DNA of 64,000 bases from Sulfuritalea sp. (GTDB lineage Bacteria > Pseudomonadota > Gammaproteobacteria > Burkholderiales > Rhodocyclaceae). Each line of letters opens with the position of its first letter. Position 1 is the stretch's first letter. Location: positions 124,001-188,000 of the forward strand of contig JADJUP010000003.1 of the NCBI GenBank assembly GCA_016716965.1, read 5' to 3'. This document shows, in pieces, positions 25,436 to 35,383 of the stretch. The notes beneath the pieces are model-generated. The model worked only from the letters and a program-made list of their open reading frames with translations, made no database searches and was not told where the DNA came from. The translations under genes were made by a program, and so were the position numbers.

Positions 25436-27361
25436 GCACACGCATGGGCCTGCGCACGCGCCTGTTTCTGTCGGCCCTGCTGCCGGTGACCCTGGTCGCG
25501 GTGCTGCTGACGATAGTGTTCATGTCGCGCGCCATCGACGACCTCGAACAGGGATTGCAAACGCGTGGCAAGGCGATCGCCAGGCAGATGGCTAGTGCGG
25601 CCGAGTTCGGAATTTTCGCTGGTCAGCGTGCCGGACTTTCGATTCTGACGGAATCGGCGCTGCGCATCGATCGGGATGTCCGGGGCGCGGCGATCGTTCA
25701 GGAGACCGGCGCGATCATGGCGCGCAGTGGCGAACTGAGTCTTGCCGGCTGGCCGCCACTGGGGAGCGGACGGGCATCGCGTGGAACCTGACGTGTTGCT
25801 GTTCATCGCCCCGGTGATGCGCAGCAGCGTCCCCGTGGATGACATTTATGGCGGCGGCGCACAGGTACTTCCGGCGGCGGCCGTAGCGGTGGTCGGGCAC
25901 GTCGTGGTCGAAATGTCGCTGCGCGAGGTCAGTGCGAAGACCGAGCGACTGATTGCCATGGGCATCATGATCGCATTGCTCGGATCGGTGCTCGGCGGCT
26001 GGCTGGCACGAACCATCGCGCGGGGCGTGACCGGCCCGCTGCTGGAAGCCAGCGAAGTGGTCGAGCGCATCGGTGCCGGCGACGTCACGGCGCGCATGCC
26101 GACCGGATCGGCCGGTGCCTTGGGCAAGCTGGCGGCCGGCATCAACGACATGGCCGAACGCGTCGGCCTGACCCAGGAGGATCTGCGGGCGAGGATTGCC
26201 GAGGCCACCGCAGGATTGCAGCGCGAGAAGGAAGCGGCAGAGCATGCGACCATCGCCAAGTCGCACTTCCTCGCGGCGGCCAGCCACGATCTGCGCCAGC
26301 CCTTGCACGCGCTCGGCCTGTTCGTTTCCGCGCTGGCGCAGTCCGACGCCGCGCGACGCGAACCGGAACTGGTGTCCAACATCCAGTCCGGCGTGAACAC
26401 CCTGCAGAACCTGCTGGATGCGATCCTTGACATTTCGCGGCTCGATGGCGGCAATCTGGTTCCGGAGATCGAACGCTTTCCCCTCGGTCCGGTGCTGAAC
26501 CGAGCGGCGGAAGACGTCGCTTTGCTTGCCAAGGACAAGAACCTTCACTTGCGGGTGCGGCCGACCCAGGCTTGGGTACGCAGCGACCGCAAGATCGTCG
26601 AGCGCATCCTGCTCAATCTGATCGGCAATGCCTTGCGCTATACCCGTACCGGTGGCGTGCTGGTCAGTTGCAGACAGCGCAAGGATGTCGTCCTGGTCGA
26701 GGTGTGGGATACCGGAACAGGGATTCCCGAAAATGCGCGCCAGGAAATCTTCGAGGAATATGTGCAGCTCGACAACGTCGAGCGTGACAGTGCCAAGGGG
26801 CTGGGTCTCGGTCTGGCAATCTGTCGCCGGTTGGCGGACCTGTTGTCGGTTCCACTCGGCGTTCGCTCGCGTCCAGGGCGCGGCTCGGTTTTCTGGATTC
26901 AACTGCCGGTCGTTCCGCCGGCTAGCGCCGACGAGTCGGTCGGGATCGATGCGGCCCGCGGCGAGCTGGCGGACTCGTCGGCGCAGCTTTCGGGAACGGT
27001 GCTGGTGGTCGACGATGACGATCTGGTACGGGCCGGAATGCGGCAGGCGATTGCGGGATGGGGCATTCATGTGCTGCTCGCCGCCGACCGCGAGGAAGCG
27101 CTGCGCTGTTGCCGCTCCGCAGAGCAGGCGCCGGATGTCGTGATATGCAACCTCCGCCTTCCCGGCCGCGTGTCCGGCATTGCCCTGGCCCAGGAGCTGC
27201 AGAGGGAATTCGGGAACTGCGGCGCCCTGCTGATCGGCACGGAGTTCAGCGAGGAGATTTTCGCCGCGGCACGCGACGCCGGGATTCCGCTGTTGCGGCA
27301 GCCGCTGCCGCCCGGACGCCTGCGGGCGGCACTGCAGCAGATGTTGCCGATTGCCGCCTAG
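25432..27361 (+). pseudogene. hybrid sensor histidine kinase, broken by a frameshift
   Basis: The coding potential is split. 25432-25791 encodes the first membrane helix and periplasmic part (RTRLFLSALLPVTLVAVLL). From about 25742 a second frame continues to 27361 with the second helix, a HAMP domain (ERIGAGDVTARMP), HisKA (SHDLRQPLHAL), an ATPase domain (NLIGNALRY, DTGTGIP, GLGLGLAI) and a receiver domain. One extra base, or two missing, around 25760-25790 restores one ORF, so this is a recent mutation or sequencing error. In the receiver the usual phospho-acceptor Asp is Asn (VVICNLRLPG), so it is probably not phosphorylated. The start ATG overlaps the upstream stop. Confidence 0.82.
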
Positions 27362-27368
27362 TTTTCGC

Positions 27369-28205
27369 CTAACGACCCACGAGTTCGAGGCGACGGCAGA
27401 GTTCCAGCGTCAGCCCCGCCTGGTTCATCGAATAGAAGTGCAGGCCTGGCGCACCTCGTTCAACGAGGCGCTGGCATAACTCGGTCACGACATCCAGGCC
27501 AAAAGCCCGGATCGACTCCGCGTCGTCACCGTAGCTTTCGAACTTGTGCCGCATCCAGCGCGGGATCTCGGCGCCGCAGGCATCGGAAAACCGGGCCAGT
27601 TTCGAAAAGCTGGCGATCGGCATGATGCCCGGCACGATAGGCACGCTTATGCCAAGTGCAAGGGCTTCGCTGATGAAATGTTCGTAGGCATCCGCGTTGT
27701 AAAAATACTGCGTGATTGCCGAATTGGCCCCGGCGTCGATCTTGCGCTTGAAGTTCAGCAGGTCGTCGCGCGGGCTCTTCGCCTGCGGGTGCCATTCGGG
27801 GTAGGCGGCAACCTCGATGTGGAACTGCGCTCCGGTTTCGGCGCGGATGAACTCGACGAGCTCATTGGCATAGCGGAACTCGCCGGCATCGACCATGCCA
27901 GAGGGCAGGTCGCCGCGCAGCGCCACGATACGGCGTATGCCGCGCGCAGTGAATATCGCCAGCATTTCGCGAATGCCTTCGCGTGTAGAACCGATGCAGG
28001 ACAGGTGCGGCGCCGCGTTGTGCCCTTCGGCGGCAATCTCCATCACCGTTTCCAGGGTGCGCTCGCGCGTGGAGCCTCCGGCGCCATAGGTGACGGAGAA
28101 AAACTCCGGCTTCAGCGCGGCCAGCCGGCCGCGGGTTGCGCGCAGCTTTTCCACACCTTCGGCCGTCTGCGGGGGGAAGAACTCGACGGATAGTTCAAGA
28201 CTCAT
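27369..28205 (-). CDS. metF: methylenetetrahydrofolate reductase
   Basis: The 278-residue flavoprotein reduces 5,10-methylene-THF to 5-methyl-THF for methionine synthesis. Motifs include LSVEFFPPQTAEG, SVTYGAGGSTRERT, RGDLPSG, ITQYFYNADAYEHF and VPGIMPI. It is clustered with ahcY, consistent with the methionine/SAM cycle. Confidence 0.96.
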   Translation of the reverse strand: MSLELSVEFFPPQTAEGVEKLRATRGRLAALKPEFFSVTYGAGGSTRERTLETVMEIAAEGHNAAPHLSCIGSTREGIREMLAIFTARGIRRIVALRGDLPSGMVDAGEFRYANELVEFIRAETGAQFHIEVAAYPEWHPQAKSPRDDLLNFKRKIDAGANSAITQYFYNADAYEHFISEALALGISVPIVPGIMPIASFSKLARFSDACGAEIPRWMRHKFESYGDDAESIRAFGLDVVTELCQRLVERGAPGLHFYSMNQAGLTLELCRRLELVGR

Positions 28206-28238
28206 ATTCGATTCCTGGAAAAGGGTTCCAAGCAGGGC

Positions 28239-28589
28239 TCAGGACTTCGGCGAACTCAGCAGCAACTTCGTCAGCAGCCAGGAGACCAGGCTGTAGATCG
28301 TCGAACCGAGCACCCCGGCCCACAGCCCATCAACCGTGAAGCCGTCGAGCAGCCAGGCTGCCAGCAGGAACATCATGCCGTTGATGATGAAGATGAACAG
28401 CCCCAGGGTCAGCAGCGTGACCGGCAGCGTCAGCAGCAACAGCACGGGCCGTATCAGGGTGTTGACCAGCCCCAGCACCAGCGCCACCCACAATGCAGTC
28501 GCGAAACTCGCGACCTGAATCGAGGGCAGCAGCCAGGGCAGGGCCAGCAGGGCGACGGCGTTGATCAGCCAGGCTGCAAGCAGGCGCAC
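28239..28589 (-). CDS. phage-holin-family membrane protein
   Basis: The 116-residue protein has about four hydrophobic helices and matches the small 4-TM phage holin-like family (ALPWLLPSIQVASFATALWVALVLGLVNTLIRPVLLLLTLP). Despite the name it is a chromosomal protein often found next to ahcY/metF in betaproteobacteria. Its function is unknown. Confidence 0.85.
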   Translation of the reverse strand: MRLLAAWLINAVALLALPWLLPSIQVASFATALWVALVLGLVNTLIRPVLLLLTLPVTLLTLGLFIFIINGMMFLLAAWLLDGFTVDGLWAGVLGSTIYSLVSWLLTKLLLSSPKS

Positions 28590-28610
28590 GACGGCTTACT
28601 TGAGGCGAGC

Positions 28611-30020
<1,410 letters not shown>

Positions 30021-30081
30021 GATGGCTCCTTGAACTGTGACCGGGAGGGTGGCGAACTCACCCTTGCCCGGTACGGGTTGG

Positions 30082-30149
30082 GTGAGCGCAGTTTGAAAAT
30101 GGTCCGAGCCTGGGGGGCATCTGGAACTACCCTTGCAGCGCTCCTCGGA
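30082..30149 (-). promoter_or_regulatory. SAH riboswitch upstream of ahcY
   Basis: On the minus strand the leader reads CCGAGGAGCGCTGCAA, a hairpin, CCAGGCTCGG, and about 15 bases later GCGCTC, the known SAH riboswitch core. CCGAG pairs with CTCGG, and GAGCGC can pair with the downstream GCGCTC to form the pseudoknot. This RNA class turns on ahcY when S-adenosylhomocysteine accumulates. It lies about 62 bases before the start codon, directly after the predicted transcription start. Confidence 0.93.
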
Positions 30150-30157
30150 AGCCACGC

Positions 30158-30163
30158 ATTATA
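30158..30163 (-). promoter_or_regulatory. -10 box of the ahcY promoter
   Basis: TATAAT on the minus strand, placed so that transcription would begin about where the SAH riboswitch starts. The -35 region, which overlaps the divergent tRNA promoter, is weak. Confidence 0.6.
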
Positions 30164-30182
30164 TCTGTTTCGAGCAATTGCG

Positions 30183-30211
30183 TTGCGCACTGCCGCAAAT
30201 CCATCTATAAT
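30183..30211 (+). promoter_or_regulatory. sigma-70 promoter of the initiator tRNA gene
   Basis: TTGCGC (30183-30188), a 17-base spacer and TATAAT (30206-30211) lie 13 bases before the tRNA. Good match to the housekeeping consensus. Confidence 0.75.
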
Positions 30212-30224
30212 CGCCTCTCTCTGA

Positions 30225-30303
<79 letters not shown>

Positions 30304-30311
30304 AAAAAGAT

Positions 30312-30347
30312 AATAAGGCCAATCACTTACAGGTGGTTGGCCTTATT
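30312..30347 (+). terminator. terminator after the tRNA gene
   Basis: AATAAGGCCAA (30312-30322) pairs perfectly with TTGGCCTTATT (30337-30347), extended inward by four more pairs around a 6-base loop, and is followed by a moderately T-rich stretch. Confidence 0.75.
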
Positions 30348-30538
30348 GCTTTGGATTTCACCGGGCGTCGCCGGGTGCTTGCCTCTGGCTAGCGGTTGCG
30401 GCAGTTGCGTCACTTTGTTGGCGTCAGCCCTGCAGAAGTCATCGGATTTCGAGCAAACCTTGCCGCGAGGCGGCGGCTATTGCCGGTATTCCATGCGGCT
30501 TCCGTGAATTCCTCCTCTTTCTTCGCGTTTCTGCGACT

Positions 30539-30554
30539 TGGCATGGGCTATGCT
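30539..30554 (+). promoter_or_regulatory. candidate sigma-54 promoter upstream of a small ORF
   Basis: TGGCAT, five bases, ATGCT gives the GG and GC pairs at the correct spacing for a -24/-12 promoter, 40 bases before the ATG at 30595. No TGT-N10-ACA site is visible upstream, so an activator other than NifA would be needed. The other ~235 bases from the tRNA terminator to here show nothing recognisable. Confidence 0.4.
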
Positions 30555-30594
30555 GCGTTTCGAGCAGGCACTTTCATCCCACGAGGAGATCATC

Positions 30595-30750
30595 ATGCTG
30601 GTTCGTCGCCGTGTCTGGTTCTACCGCCTTGCCGGGGAGCGTTTCGCCCACGCCATCACCTTCCGGATTCCAATGACTGCGGCCAAGGTCAAGGCGGCCC
30701 TGGGGCAAACCGTAGGCGTTCCCGCCGAAATCTGGGGACGCTCCGCCTAG
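30595..30750 (+). CDS. small basic hypothetical protein
   Basis: A 51-residue ORF begins MLVRRRVWFYRLAGERF and ends GVPAEIWGRSA. An AGGAG ribosome site lies 7 bases before the ATG and a sigma-54-like promoter upstream, which makes translation plausible. I do not recognise the family. It ends 4 bases into the convergent oxidase gene. Confidence 0.5.
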   Translation: MLVRRRVWFYRLAGERFAHAITFRIPMTAAKVKAALGQTVGVPAEIWGRSA

Positions 30751-31427
30751 CGGATTCCGGGTGCCGGATCCGGCGCGAAGCTGCCCGGCTTCTCGAGTTC
30801 CCGCAGCAGGGTCGGCAACAGCGCATCCCCCGCGACCGGTCCGGTGCCGAAGCGGATGCGCAGGCGTCCGCGATTGGTGACGAGGTCGGCTCCATAGGCG
30901 TCGACGCCGCCCAGGATGTTCCCTCCGTCCAGCCGACCATTCGCCGCGTCGATCAGTGCAGCTTCCTGTTCCAGGGAAATCGAAGGGGCCTCGAGCAGCC
31001 GCTCGCCCTCCAGCCAGCTCGCCCTGGCAAAACCGCCGATCGTCATCACCCGGATCGGGTCCAGGCGATGAAGGCGGAAATCGCCTAGTTGCAGGAAGCG
31101 CTCCGCATGCGGGTGGTAGCGCAGGTAGCGCGCCACCAGGCCAGGATCACGGTCCATCGAATGGACCTCGCCAACCAGGGAGATGCGCGCGACCTCGCCC
31201 TCGCCCAGGTGTTTGGCGATCATCAGGCTGGCCCGCGAATTAGCCGCCAGGTTGCGCGTGTGTTCCGCCAGAGCGGAGATCAGGAAGACGGGACGCTGAT
31301 GCTCGTCGACGATGAAAGGAATGCTGCTGGCGAACGGGAAGCCGGGCAGGGACGAAGAATGGGTCGCCAGTCCTGCGTCGGATGCCGAATGCAGGAGGTC
31401 GATCGCAAGTTCCAGGCGCGAGAGCAT
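30747..31427 (-). CDS. pyridoxamine-phosphate-oxidase-like (HugZ-type) protein
   Basis: The 226-residue protein has the split-barrel flavin-binding pattern of PNPOx-like/HugZ proteins: ATHSSSLPGFPFASSIPFIVDE, RPVFLISALAEHTRNLAANSRASLMI, ARISLVGEV, followed by a DUF2470-like C-terminal part. Relatives bind FMN or haem; the substrate here is unknown. Confidence 0.78.
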   Translation of the reverse strand: MLSRLELAIDLLHSASDAGLATHSSSLPGFPFASSIPFIVDEHQRPVFLISALAEHTRNLAANSRASLMIAKHLGEGEVARISLVGEVHSMDRDPGLVARYLRYHPHAERFLQLGDFRLHRLDPIRVMTIGGFARASWLEGERLLEAPSISLEQEAALIDAANGRLDGGNILGGVDAYGADLVTNRGRLRIRFGTGPVAGDALLPTLLRELEKPGSFAPDPAPGIR

Positions 31428-31483
31428 CGCGAGATTCTAACGGCGCCCCCTTGCCATGAGACGCGGGTAGTCCTTGTGCCGGG

Positions 31484-32692
31484 TCAGGCGTACGCGGGGG
31501 CGAAGGCCTTTTCGGGATTCGCTACCGGCCCGTCGCCGCTCCAGTAAGGCGAAAGCTTGCGCAACTGGGCGATGATCGGCGGCACGGCGGCGATCACGCG
31601 GTCCACTTCTTCCTCGGTGTTGTAGCGCGACAGGGAAAAGCGGATGGTGCCGTGCGCCGCCGTGTAGGGGATGCCCATGGCGCGCATCACGTGCGAGGGC
31701 TCCAGCGAGCCCGAGGTGCAGGCCGAGCCGCTCGATGCCGCGATGCCGAGCTTGTTCAGCAGCAGCAGGATGCCTTCGCCCTCGACGTACTCGAAGGCGA
31801 TGCTGGCGGTATTGGGCAGGCGCAGCAGGCGGTCGCCGTTAACGAAGGCGTTCTTCACCTTGGCGAGGATGCCGCGTTCGAGCTTGTCGCGCAGGCGCTT
31901 GACCGTGGTGTTTTCAACTTCCATGTGCTGTTGCGCCAGTTCGCAGGCGACGCCCAGGCCGACGATGGAGGCCGAATTCTCGGTGCCGGCGCGCCGGCCG
32001 CGCTCCTGGTGGCCGCCGCGCAGCAGGGGGCGGAAGCGCGTGTTGCGGCGAACATAGAGCACGCCGATGCCCTTGGGCGCGTGCAGCTTGTGGCCGGAGA
32101 GCGAGAGCATGTCGATCTTCGTGTTCTTCAGGTCGATCGGCAGCTTGCCCACCGCCTGCACCGCGTCGGTGTGGAACAGGATGCCTTTCGCATGCGCCAG
32201 TTCGGCCATGTCCTCGACCGGGAACAGCGTGCCGGTTTCGTTGTTGGCCCACATCGCCGAGACGATGGCGACGCGGTCGTCGAGCAGCGACTTGTACTCG
32301 TCGAGGTCGATGCGGCCCTTCTTGTCCACGCGCAGGCGATGCACCACGTAGCCGTCCTTTTCCAGGTGCTCGCACAGCGTCAGGATCGCCGGGTGCTCGA
32401 CCACGGTGGTGATCACCGTGCGCCGGTCCGGGTAGGCCTTGAGCGCCGAGAGGATGGCGGTCGAATCCGACTCGGTGCCGCAGGAGGTGAACACGATCTC
32501 CGAATCGTGCGCAGCGCCAAGGATGGACTGCACCTGGCCGCGCGCTTCCTTGAGCGCCTTGCCGACCTGGGCGCCGAAGCTGTGGATCGAGGAGGCATTG
32601 CCGAACTGCTCGGTGAAGAAGGGCAGCATGGCTTCGACCACGGCCGGGTCGCAGGCCGTGGTGGCGTTGTTGTCCATGTAGATCGGGCTCAT
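31484..32692 (-). CDS. nifS: nitrogenase-specific cysteine desulfurase NifS
   Basis: The 402-residue PLP enzyme supplies sulfur to NifU for nitrogenase clusters. It has MDNNATTACDP, the NNETGTLFPV segment, the PLP-binding Lys in SLSGHKLHAPKG and the catalytic loop SSGSACTSGSLEPSHV with the active Cys. The nif context (nifU upstream, promoter with a NifA site) favours nifS over iscS. Start at 32692 gives the family N-terminus MSPIYMDNN. Confidence 0.95.
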   Translation of the reverse strand: MSPIYMDNNATTACDPAVVEAMLPFFTEQFGNASSIHSFGAQVGKALKEARGQVQSILGAAHDSEIVFTSCGTESDSTAILSALKAYPDRRTVITTVVEHPAILTLCEHLEKDGYVVHRLRVDKKGRIDLDEYKSLLDDRVAIVSAMWANNETGTLFPVEDMAELAHAKGILFHTDAVQAVGKLPIDLKNTKIDMLSLSGHKLHAPKGIGVLYVRRNTRFRPLLRGGHQERGRRAGTENSASIVGLGVACELAQQHMEVENTTVKRLRDKLERGILAKVKNAFVNGDRLLRLPNTASIAFEYVEGEGILLLLNKLGIAASSGSACTSGSLEPSHVMRAMGIPYTAAHGTIRFSLSRYNTEEEVDRVIAAVPPIIAQLRKLSPYWSGDGPVANPEKAFAPAYA

Positions 32693-32702
32693 CGCGGCGT
32701 CC

Positions 32703-33578
32703 TCAGCTATGGGCGAGCGCGGCCACCGGCAGCACCTGCACCAGTTCACCCAGCGCCTCGACCAGCTTGTGCTGGATGCCGCCCAGGGTCGCCGCCTCCA
32801 TCGAACAGCCCTGGCAGGCGCCGGACAGCGCGACGTAAATCTTCTTGCCGTCGACCTCGACCAGGCTGACGTCGCCGTGGTCGCGCTGCAGCATGGGGCG
32901 GATCGCTTCCAGCGTGTCTTCGATCTTGCGGATGCGCTGGTAGTTGGTGAGCTGCGGCTTCACCGGTGATTCCTTGGGCGCCTTCTTCGCCTTCGGCTCG
33001 TTGGAATACAGGCGGCCGTTCACCGCGATCAGGATGTCCTCGATCTTCTCGTGGCAGGCCGAGCAGCCGCCGCCGGCCTTGGTGTAGTTGGTGACGTCTT
33101 CCATGGTCTTGAGGCCGTTGCCGCGGATGGTCTCCTCGATCATCACGGCGTCGATGGCGAAGCACTTGCAGACCAGGTCGCCTTCCTCGTGGTCGTCGCT
33201 CCACACTTCGCCGCGATAGTTGGCCACTGCCGCCTGCAGCGCCTCGCGCCCCATCACCGAGCAGTGCATCTTTTCCGGGGGCAGGCCGTCGAGGTAGTCG
33301 GCGATGTCCTGGTTGCTGACCTTGAGCGCGTCGTCCAGCGTCTTGCCCTTGATGATCTCGGTCAGTGCCGAGCTCGACGCGATGGCCGAGCCGCAGCCGA
33401 AGGTCTGGAAGTGCGCGTCCTCGATCACCTCGGACTCGGGATTCACCTTCAGCATCAGGCGCAGCGCGTCGCCGCACTTGATCGAGCCGACGTCGCCGAC
33501 GCCATTGGCATTGTCCAGCGGGCCCGAATTCCTCGGGTTGAAGAAATGCTCGCGGACTTTCTCGGAGTAATCCCACAT
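32703..33578 (-). CDS. nifU: Fe-S scaffold protein NifU
   Basis: The 291-residue modular scaffold has an N-terminal IscU-like domain (MWDYSEKVREHFFNPRNSGPL, IKCGDAL, FGCGSAIASSS), a central 2Fe-2S domain (VCKCFAID, GGGCSACHEKI) and a C-terminal Nfu domain (LSGACQGCSMEAATLGGIQ). Only nif-type NifU has all three. The ATG at 33578 is supported by the conserved MWDYSEKV start. Confidence 0.97.
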   Translation of the reverse strand: MWDYSEKVREHFFNPRNSGPLDNANGVGDVGSIKCGDALRLMLKVNPESEVIEDAHFQTFGCGSAIASSSALTEIIKGKTLDDALKVSNQDIADYLDGLPPEKMHCSVMGREALQAAVANYRGEVWSDDHEEGDLVCKCFAIDAVMIEETIRGNGLKTMEDVTNYTKAGGGCSACHEKIEDILIAVNGRLYSNEPKAKKAPKESPVKPQLTNYQRIRKIEDTLEAIRPMLQRDHGDVSLVEVDGKKIYVALSGACQGCSMEAATLGGIQHKLVEALGELVQVLPVAALAHS

Positions 33579-33588
33579 GGCGCGATCC

Positions 33589-33912
33589 TCAGGCGGAGAA
33601 GGACTGGCCGCAGGCGCAACCGCCCGTGGCATTGGGGTTGCTGAACTTGAATCCGGTCTGCGTCAGCGAATCGACGAAATCGACGGTCAGGCCTTCCAGC
33701 ATCGGGCGGCTCATGGGGTCGACCAGCAACGTGGCGCCGCCGAGGTCGAATTCGTAGTCGTCATCGGACTTGTCCTGTTCCAGGCGCAAGCCGTACTGGA
33801 GTCCGGCGCAGCCGCCGCCGGAAACGAAGATGCGCAGGCCGGCGACTGGATTCTCGGCACCGCGCAGGAAGCGCTTGATGGCTTTGTCGGCGGCGGGGGT
33901 CAGGTTGATCAT
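33589..33912 (-). CDS. HesB/IscA-type A-type carrier of the nif operon
   Basis: The 107-residue A-type iron-sulfur carrier has GLRIFVSGGGCAGLQYG with the first Cys and the C-terminal NATGGCACGQSF with the Cys pair. It heads the hesB-nifU-nifS operon and has its own sigma-54 promoter with a NifA site. The ATG at 33912 follows an AGGAG-type site (CTCCTGG on the opposite strand). Confidence 0.94.
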   Translation of the reverse strand: MINLTPAADKAIKRFLRGAENPVAGLRIFVSGGGCAGLQYGLRLEQDKSDDDYEFDLGGATLLVDPMSRPMLEGLTVDFVDSLTQTGFKFSNPNATGGCACGQSFSA

Positions 33913-33950
33913 CGTGTTCTCCTGGAGGTGTTGGGGGGCAACCTTCACTT

Positions 33951-33966
33951 CGCAAGCGTCGTGCCA
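33951..33966 (-). promoter_or_regulatory. sigma-54 promoter of hesB-nifU-nifS
   Basis: On the minus strand TGGCAC, GACGC, TTGCG is a near-perfect -24/-12 promoter 38 bases before the start codon. Confidence 0.9.
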
Positions 33967-33989
33967 CGCATGCAACCGGCTGTTTTTAC

Positions 33990-34014
33990 AAGAGTCGGCG
34001 CTGGCGCTACGGCG
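33990..34014 (+). repeat. dispersed 25-bp repeat, copy 6, in the nifUS promoter region
   Basis: AAGAGTCGGCG, CTGGCGCT, ACGGCG. It lies between the NifA site (34019-34034) and the sigma-54 promoter (33951-33966), 24 bases upstream of the -24 box. Confidence 0.85.
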
Positions 34015-34018
34015 CGCA

Positions 34019-34034
34019 TGTCGCATCTGCGACA
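34019..34034. promoter_or_regulatory. NifA upstream activating site for hesB-nifU-nifS
   Basis: TGT, ten bases, ACA, with the extended dyad TGTCG, six bases, CGACA. It lies about 53 bases upstream of the -24 element. Confidence 0.88.
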
Positions 34035-34047
34035 AGCGGTGGTCGTG

Positions 34048-34389
34048 TCAGTCCGGCTTTTTGATCAGGCTGGGTTCGCAGCGCAGTTCGGGCGGCAGAC
34101 CCCACAGCGTGAGAACGTCCATCCAGTAGTCGGGGCGTGCCGGATGGTCGACCAGCAAATCGCATTCGGCATGGACGTGGCCGTCCGGCCGCAATGTCAT
34201 CCTTATGTTGCGGCCATTGCAGACCCAGTGCGCCAGAAGCGCGTCGAGGCTGGTCGCCGGATCGCGCTGCTTGTTGAAGCGGGCAACGTCCCAGTTCAGT
34301 CCGACCAGTTCGACGCCGTATTGCGCCGCCTGCGCGCGCAGGCGGTCGAGTACGAGCTCTCCCAGCGGGCGTGCGGCCTCGGCGTTCAC
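34048..34389 (-). CDS. hypothetical protein in the nifE operon
   Basis: The 113-residue soluble protein (ATG at 34389, overlapping the fdxB stop) contains VGLNWDVARFNKQRDPATSLDALLAHWVCNG and WGLPPELRC but no motif I can name. Coupling to fdxB suggests it is expressed with nitrogenase cofactor genes. The downstream NifA site of hesB-nifUS begins just after its stop. Confidence 0.65.
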   Translation of the reverse strand: MNAEAARPLGELVLDRLRAQAAQYGVELVGLNWDVARFNKQRDPATSLDALLAHWVCNGRNIRMTLRPDGHVHAECDLLVDHPARPDYWMDVLTLWGLPPELRCEPSLIKKPD

Positions 34390-34682
34390 GCGTCGGCGCT
34401 GGCGTAGGTGTAGCAGCCCTTGGGGCAGACCCGCCCGCAGGAGCCGCAGCCGATGCAGTCGGCGGCATTCTTCAGGCTCATCACCATCATCTGGTCGTCA
34501 TCGAGGTCGTCCTCGTCGATGTCGGCCATCATCTCCTCGCTGCGCTCGACGAGGTCGAGCACGTCGCGCGGACAAACTTTGTAGCAGCGGCCGCAGCCTA
34601 TGCATTTCTTGCCGTCGATGGCGACGGCGAACTGCGGTACCCACTCGATGCCGCCGCGGGTGCGTCCGGTGATCACGCTCAT
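34386..34682 (-). CDS. fdxB: nif-specific ferredoxin III (2x 4Fe-4S)
   Basis: The 98-residue ferredoxin has two clusters, CIGCGRCYKVCPRDV and CIGCGSCGRVCPKGC, and an acidic insert between them (ADIDEDDLDDDQ) characteristic of FdxB next to nifENX. It probably donates electrons in cofactor synthesis or to nitrogenase. Confidence 0.94.
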   Translation of the reverse strand: MSVITGRTRGGIEWVPQFAVAIDGKKCIGCGRCYKVCPRDVLDLVERSEEMMADIDEDDLDDDQMMVMSLKNAADCIGCGSCGRVCPKGCYTYASADA

Positions 34683-34686
34683 GATG

Positions 34687-34896
34687 TCATCCTTTCTGCG
34701 CCGCCTGCAGGCGCGCGTTGGCTTCGGCCCAGGCCTTGCAGGCCTCGATGGTGCCTTGCGAGATTCCGGGGATTTCCTCCCATCCGGCGGGCAGCCGGTC
34801 CTCGACCAGGTCGTGCAGCTTCGACGCCCATTCGCTGGCGATGCGCTTGCGCTTTTTGACCTCTTTGTCGAGGTCCTTGAGTTCGTCGTCGGTCAT
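34687..34896 (-). CDS. DUF683/CCE_0567-family nif protein
   Basis: The 69-residue helical protein (ELKDLDKEVKKRKRIASEWASKLHDLVEDRLPAGWEEIP) matches the small metal-binding family always found beside the DUF269 gene downstream of nifX. Its role in FeMo-cofactor handling is not established. Confidence 0.88.
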   Translation of the reverse strand: MTDDELKDLDKEVKKRKRIASEWASKLHDLVEDRLPAGWEEIPGISQGTIEACKAWAEANARLQAAQKG

Positions 34897-34897
34897 G

Positions 34898-35383
34898 TCA
34901 AAGCCCGGCTACTTCCGGATGTTTTCCGATGATTTCCAGCGCGACGCCGAGAAATTTGTCGGCCTCGGTCTTCATCTTCGACAGGCTGTCGAAGCCGAAG
35001 CGATGCACGTCGCGCAGGGTGCGGTCCATCACCACCAGCTTGCCGACCACGATCAGCGCGCGGCCGAAGCCTTCATGCGTGAGCTGCACGTAGGGCACGG
35101 CCATCAGCCCGCATTCCTTTTCGATCAGCACCGCGATCGCGTTGTGGAAGGACTTGACCCGCGCCACGATGGTGTCGTCGGGGTCGCCGATGATCGGCAT
35201 CGCGCGTTTCTGCTCCTTGCTCAGCACGTAGCCGGCGAGGATCTTCTGCACCGGCTGGCCGTCCCACTGGCCGTAGCTGTCGAGCGCACGCGTCTGGCGC
35301 AGCATTTCCCTGACGAAGTCGGTCTGGTAGATCGGGTCGTCGGCCGACTCGGTAGCGGGTACGGCGGCAAGTGCGGTGCTCAT
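34898..35383 (-). CDS. NifX-associated nitrogen fixation protein (DUF269)
   Basis: The 161-residue protein (FVREMLRQTRALDSYGQWDG, IIGDPDDTIVARVKSFHNAIAVLIEKECG, VGKLVVMDRTLRDVHRFGFDSL) belongs to the DUF269 family next to nifX in diazotrophs. The start overlaps the rseC-like stop by ATGA. A supporting role in FeMo-cofactor maturation is inferred from context. Confidence 0.92.
   Translation of the reverse strand: MSTALAAVPATESADDPIYQTDFVREMLRQTRALDSYGQWDGQPVQKILAGYVLSKEQKRAMPIIGDPDDTIVARVKSFHNAIAVLIEKECGLMAVPYVQLTHEGFGRALIVVGKLVVMDRTLRDVHRFGFDSLSKMKTEADKFLGVALEIIGKHPEVAGL

Noticed and set aside
26070..26100. HAMP segment IGAGDVTA resembles the repeat peptide.
   Set aside because: It is the usual HAMP pattern and the DNA lacks the AAAGTCGGCG start.
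34381..34400. CGTCGGCGCTGGCG at the end of fdxB.
   Set aside because: Only 14 bases match and there is no ACGGCG end.
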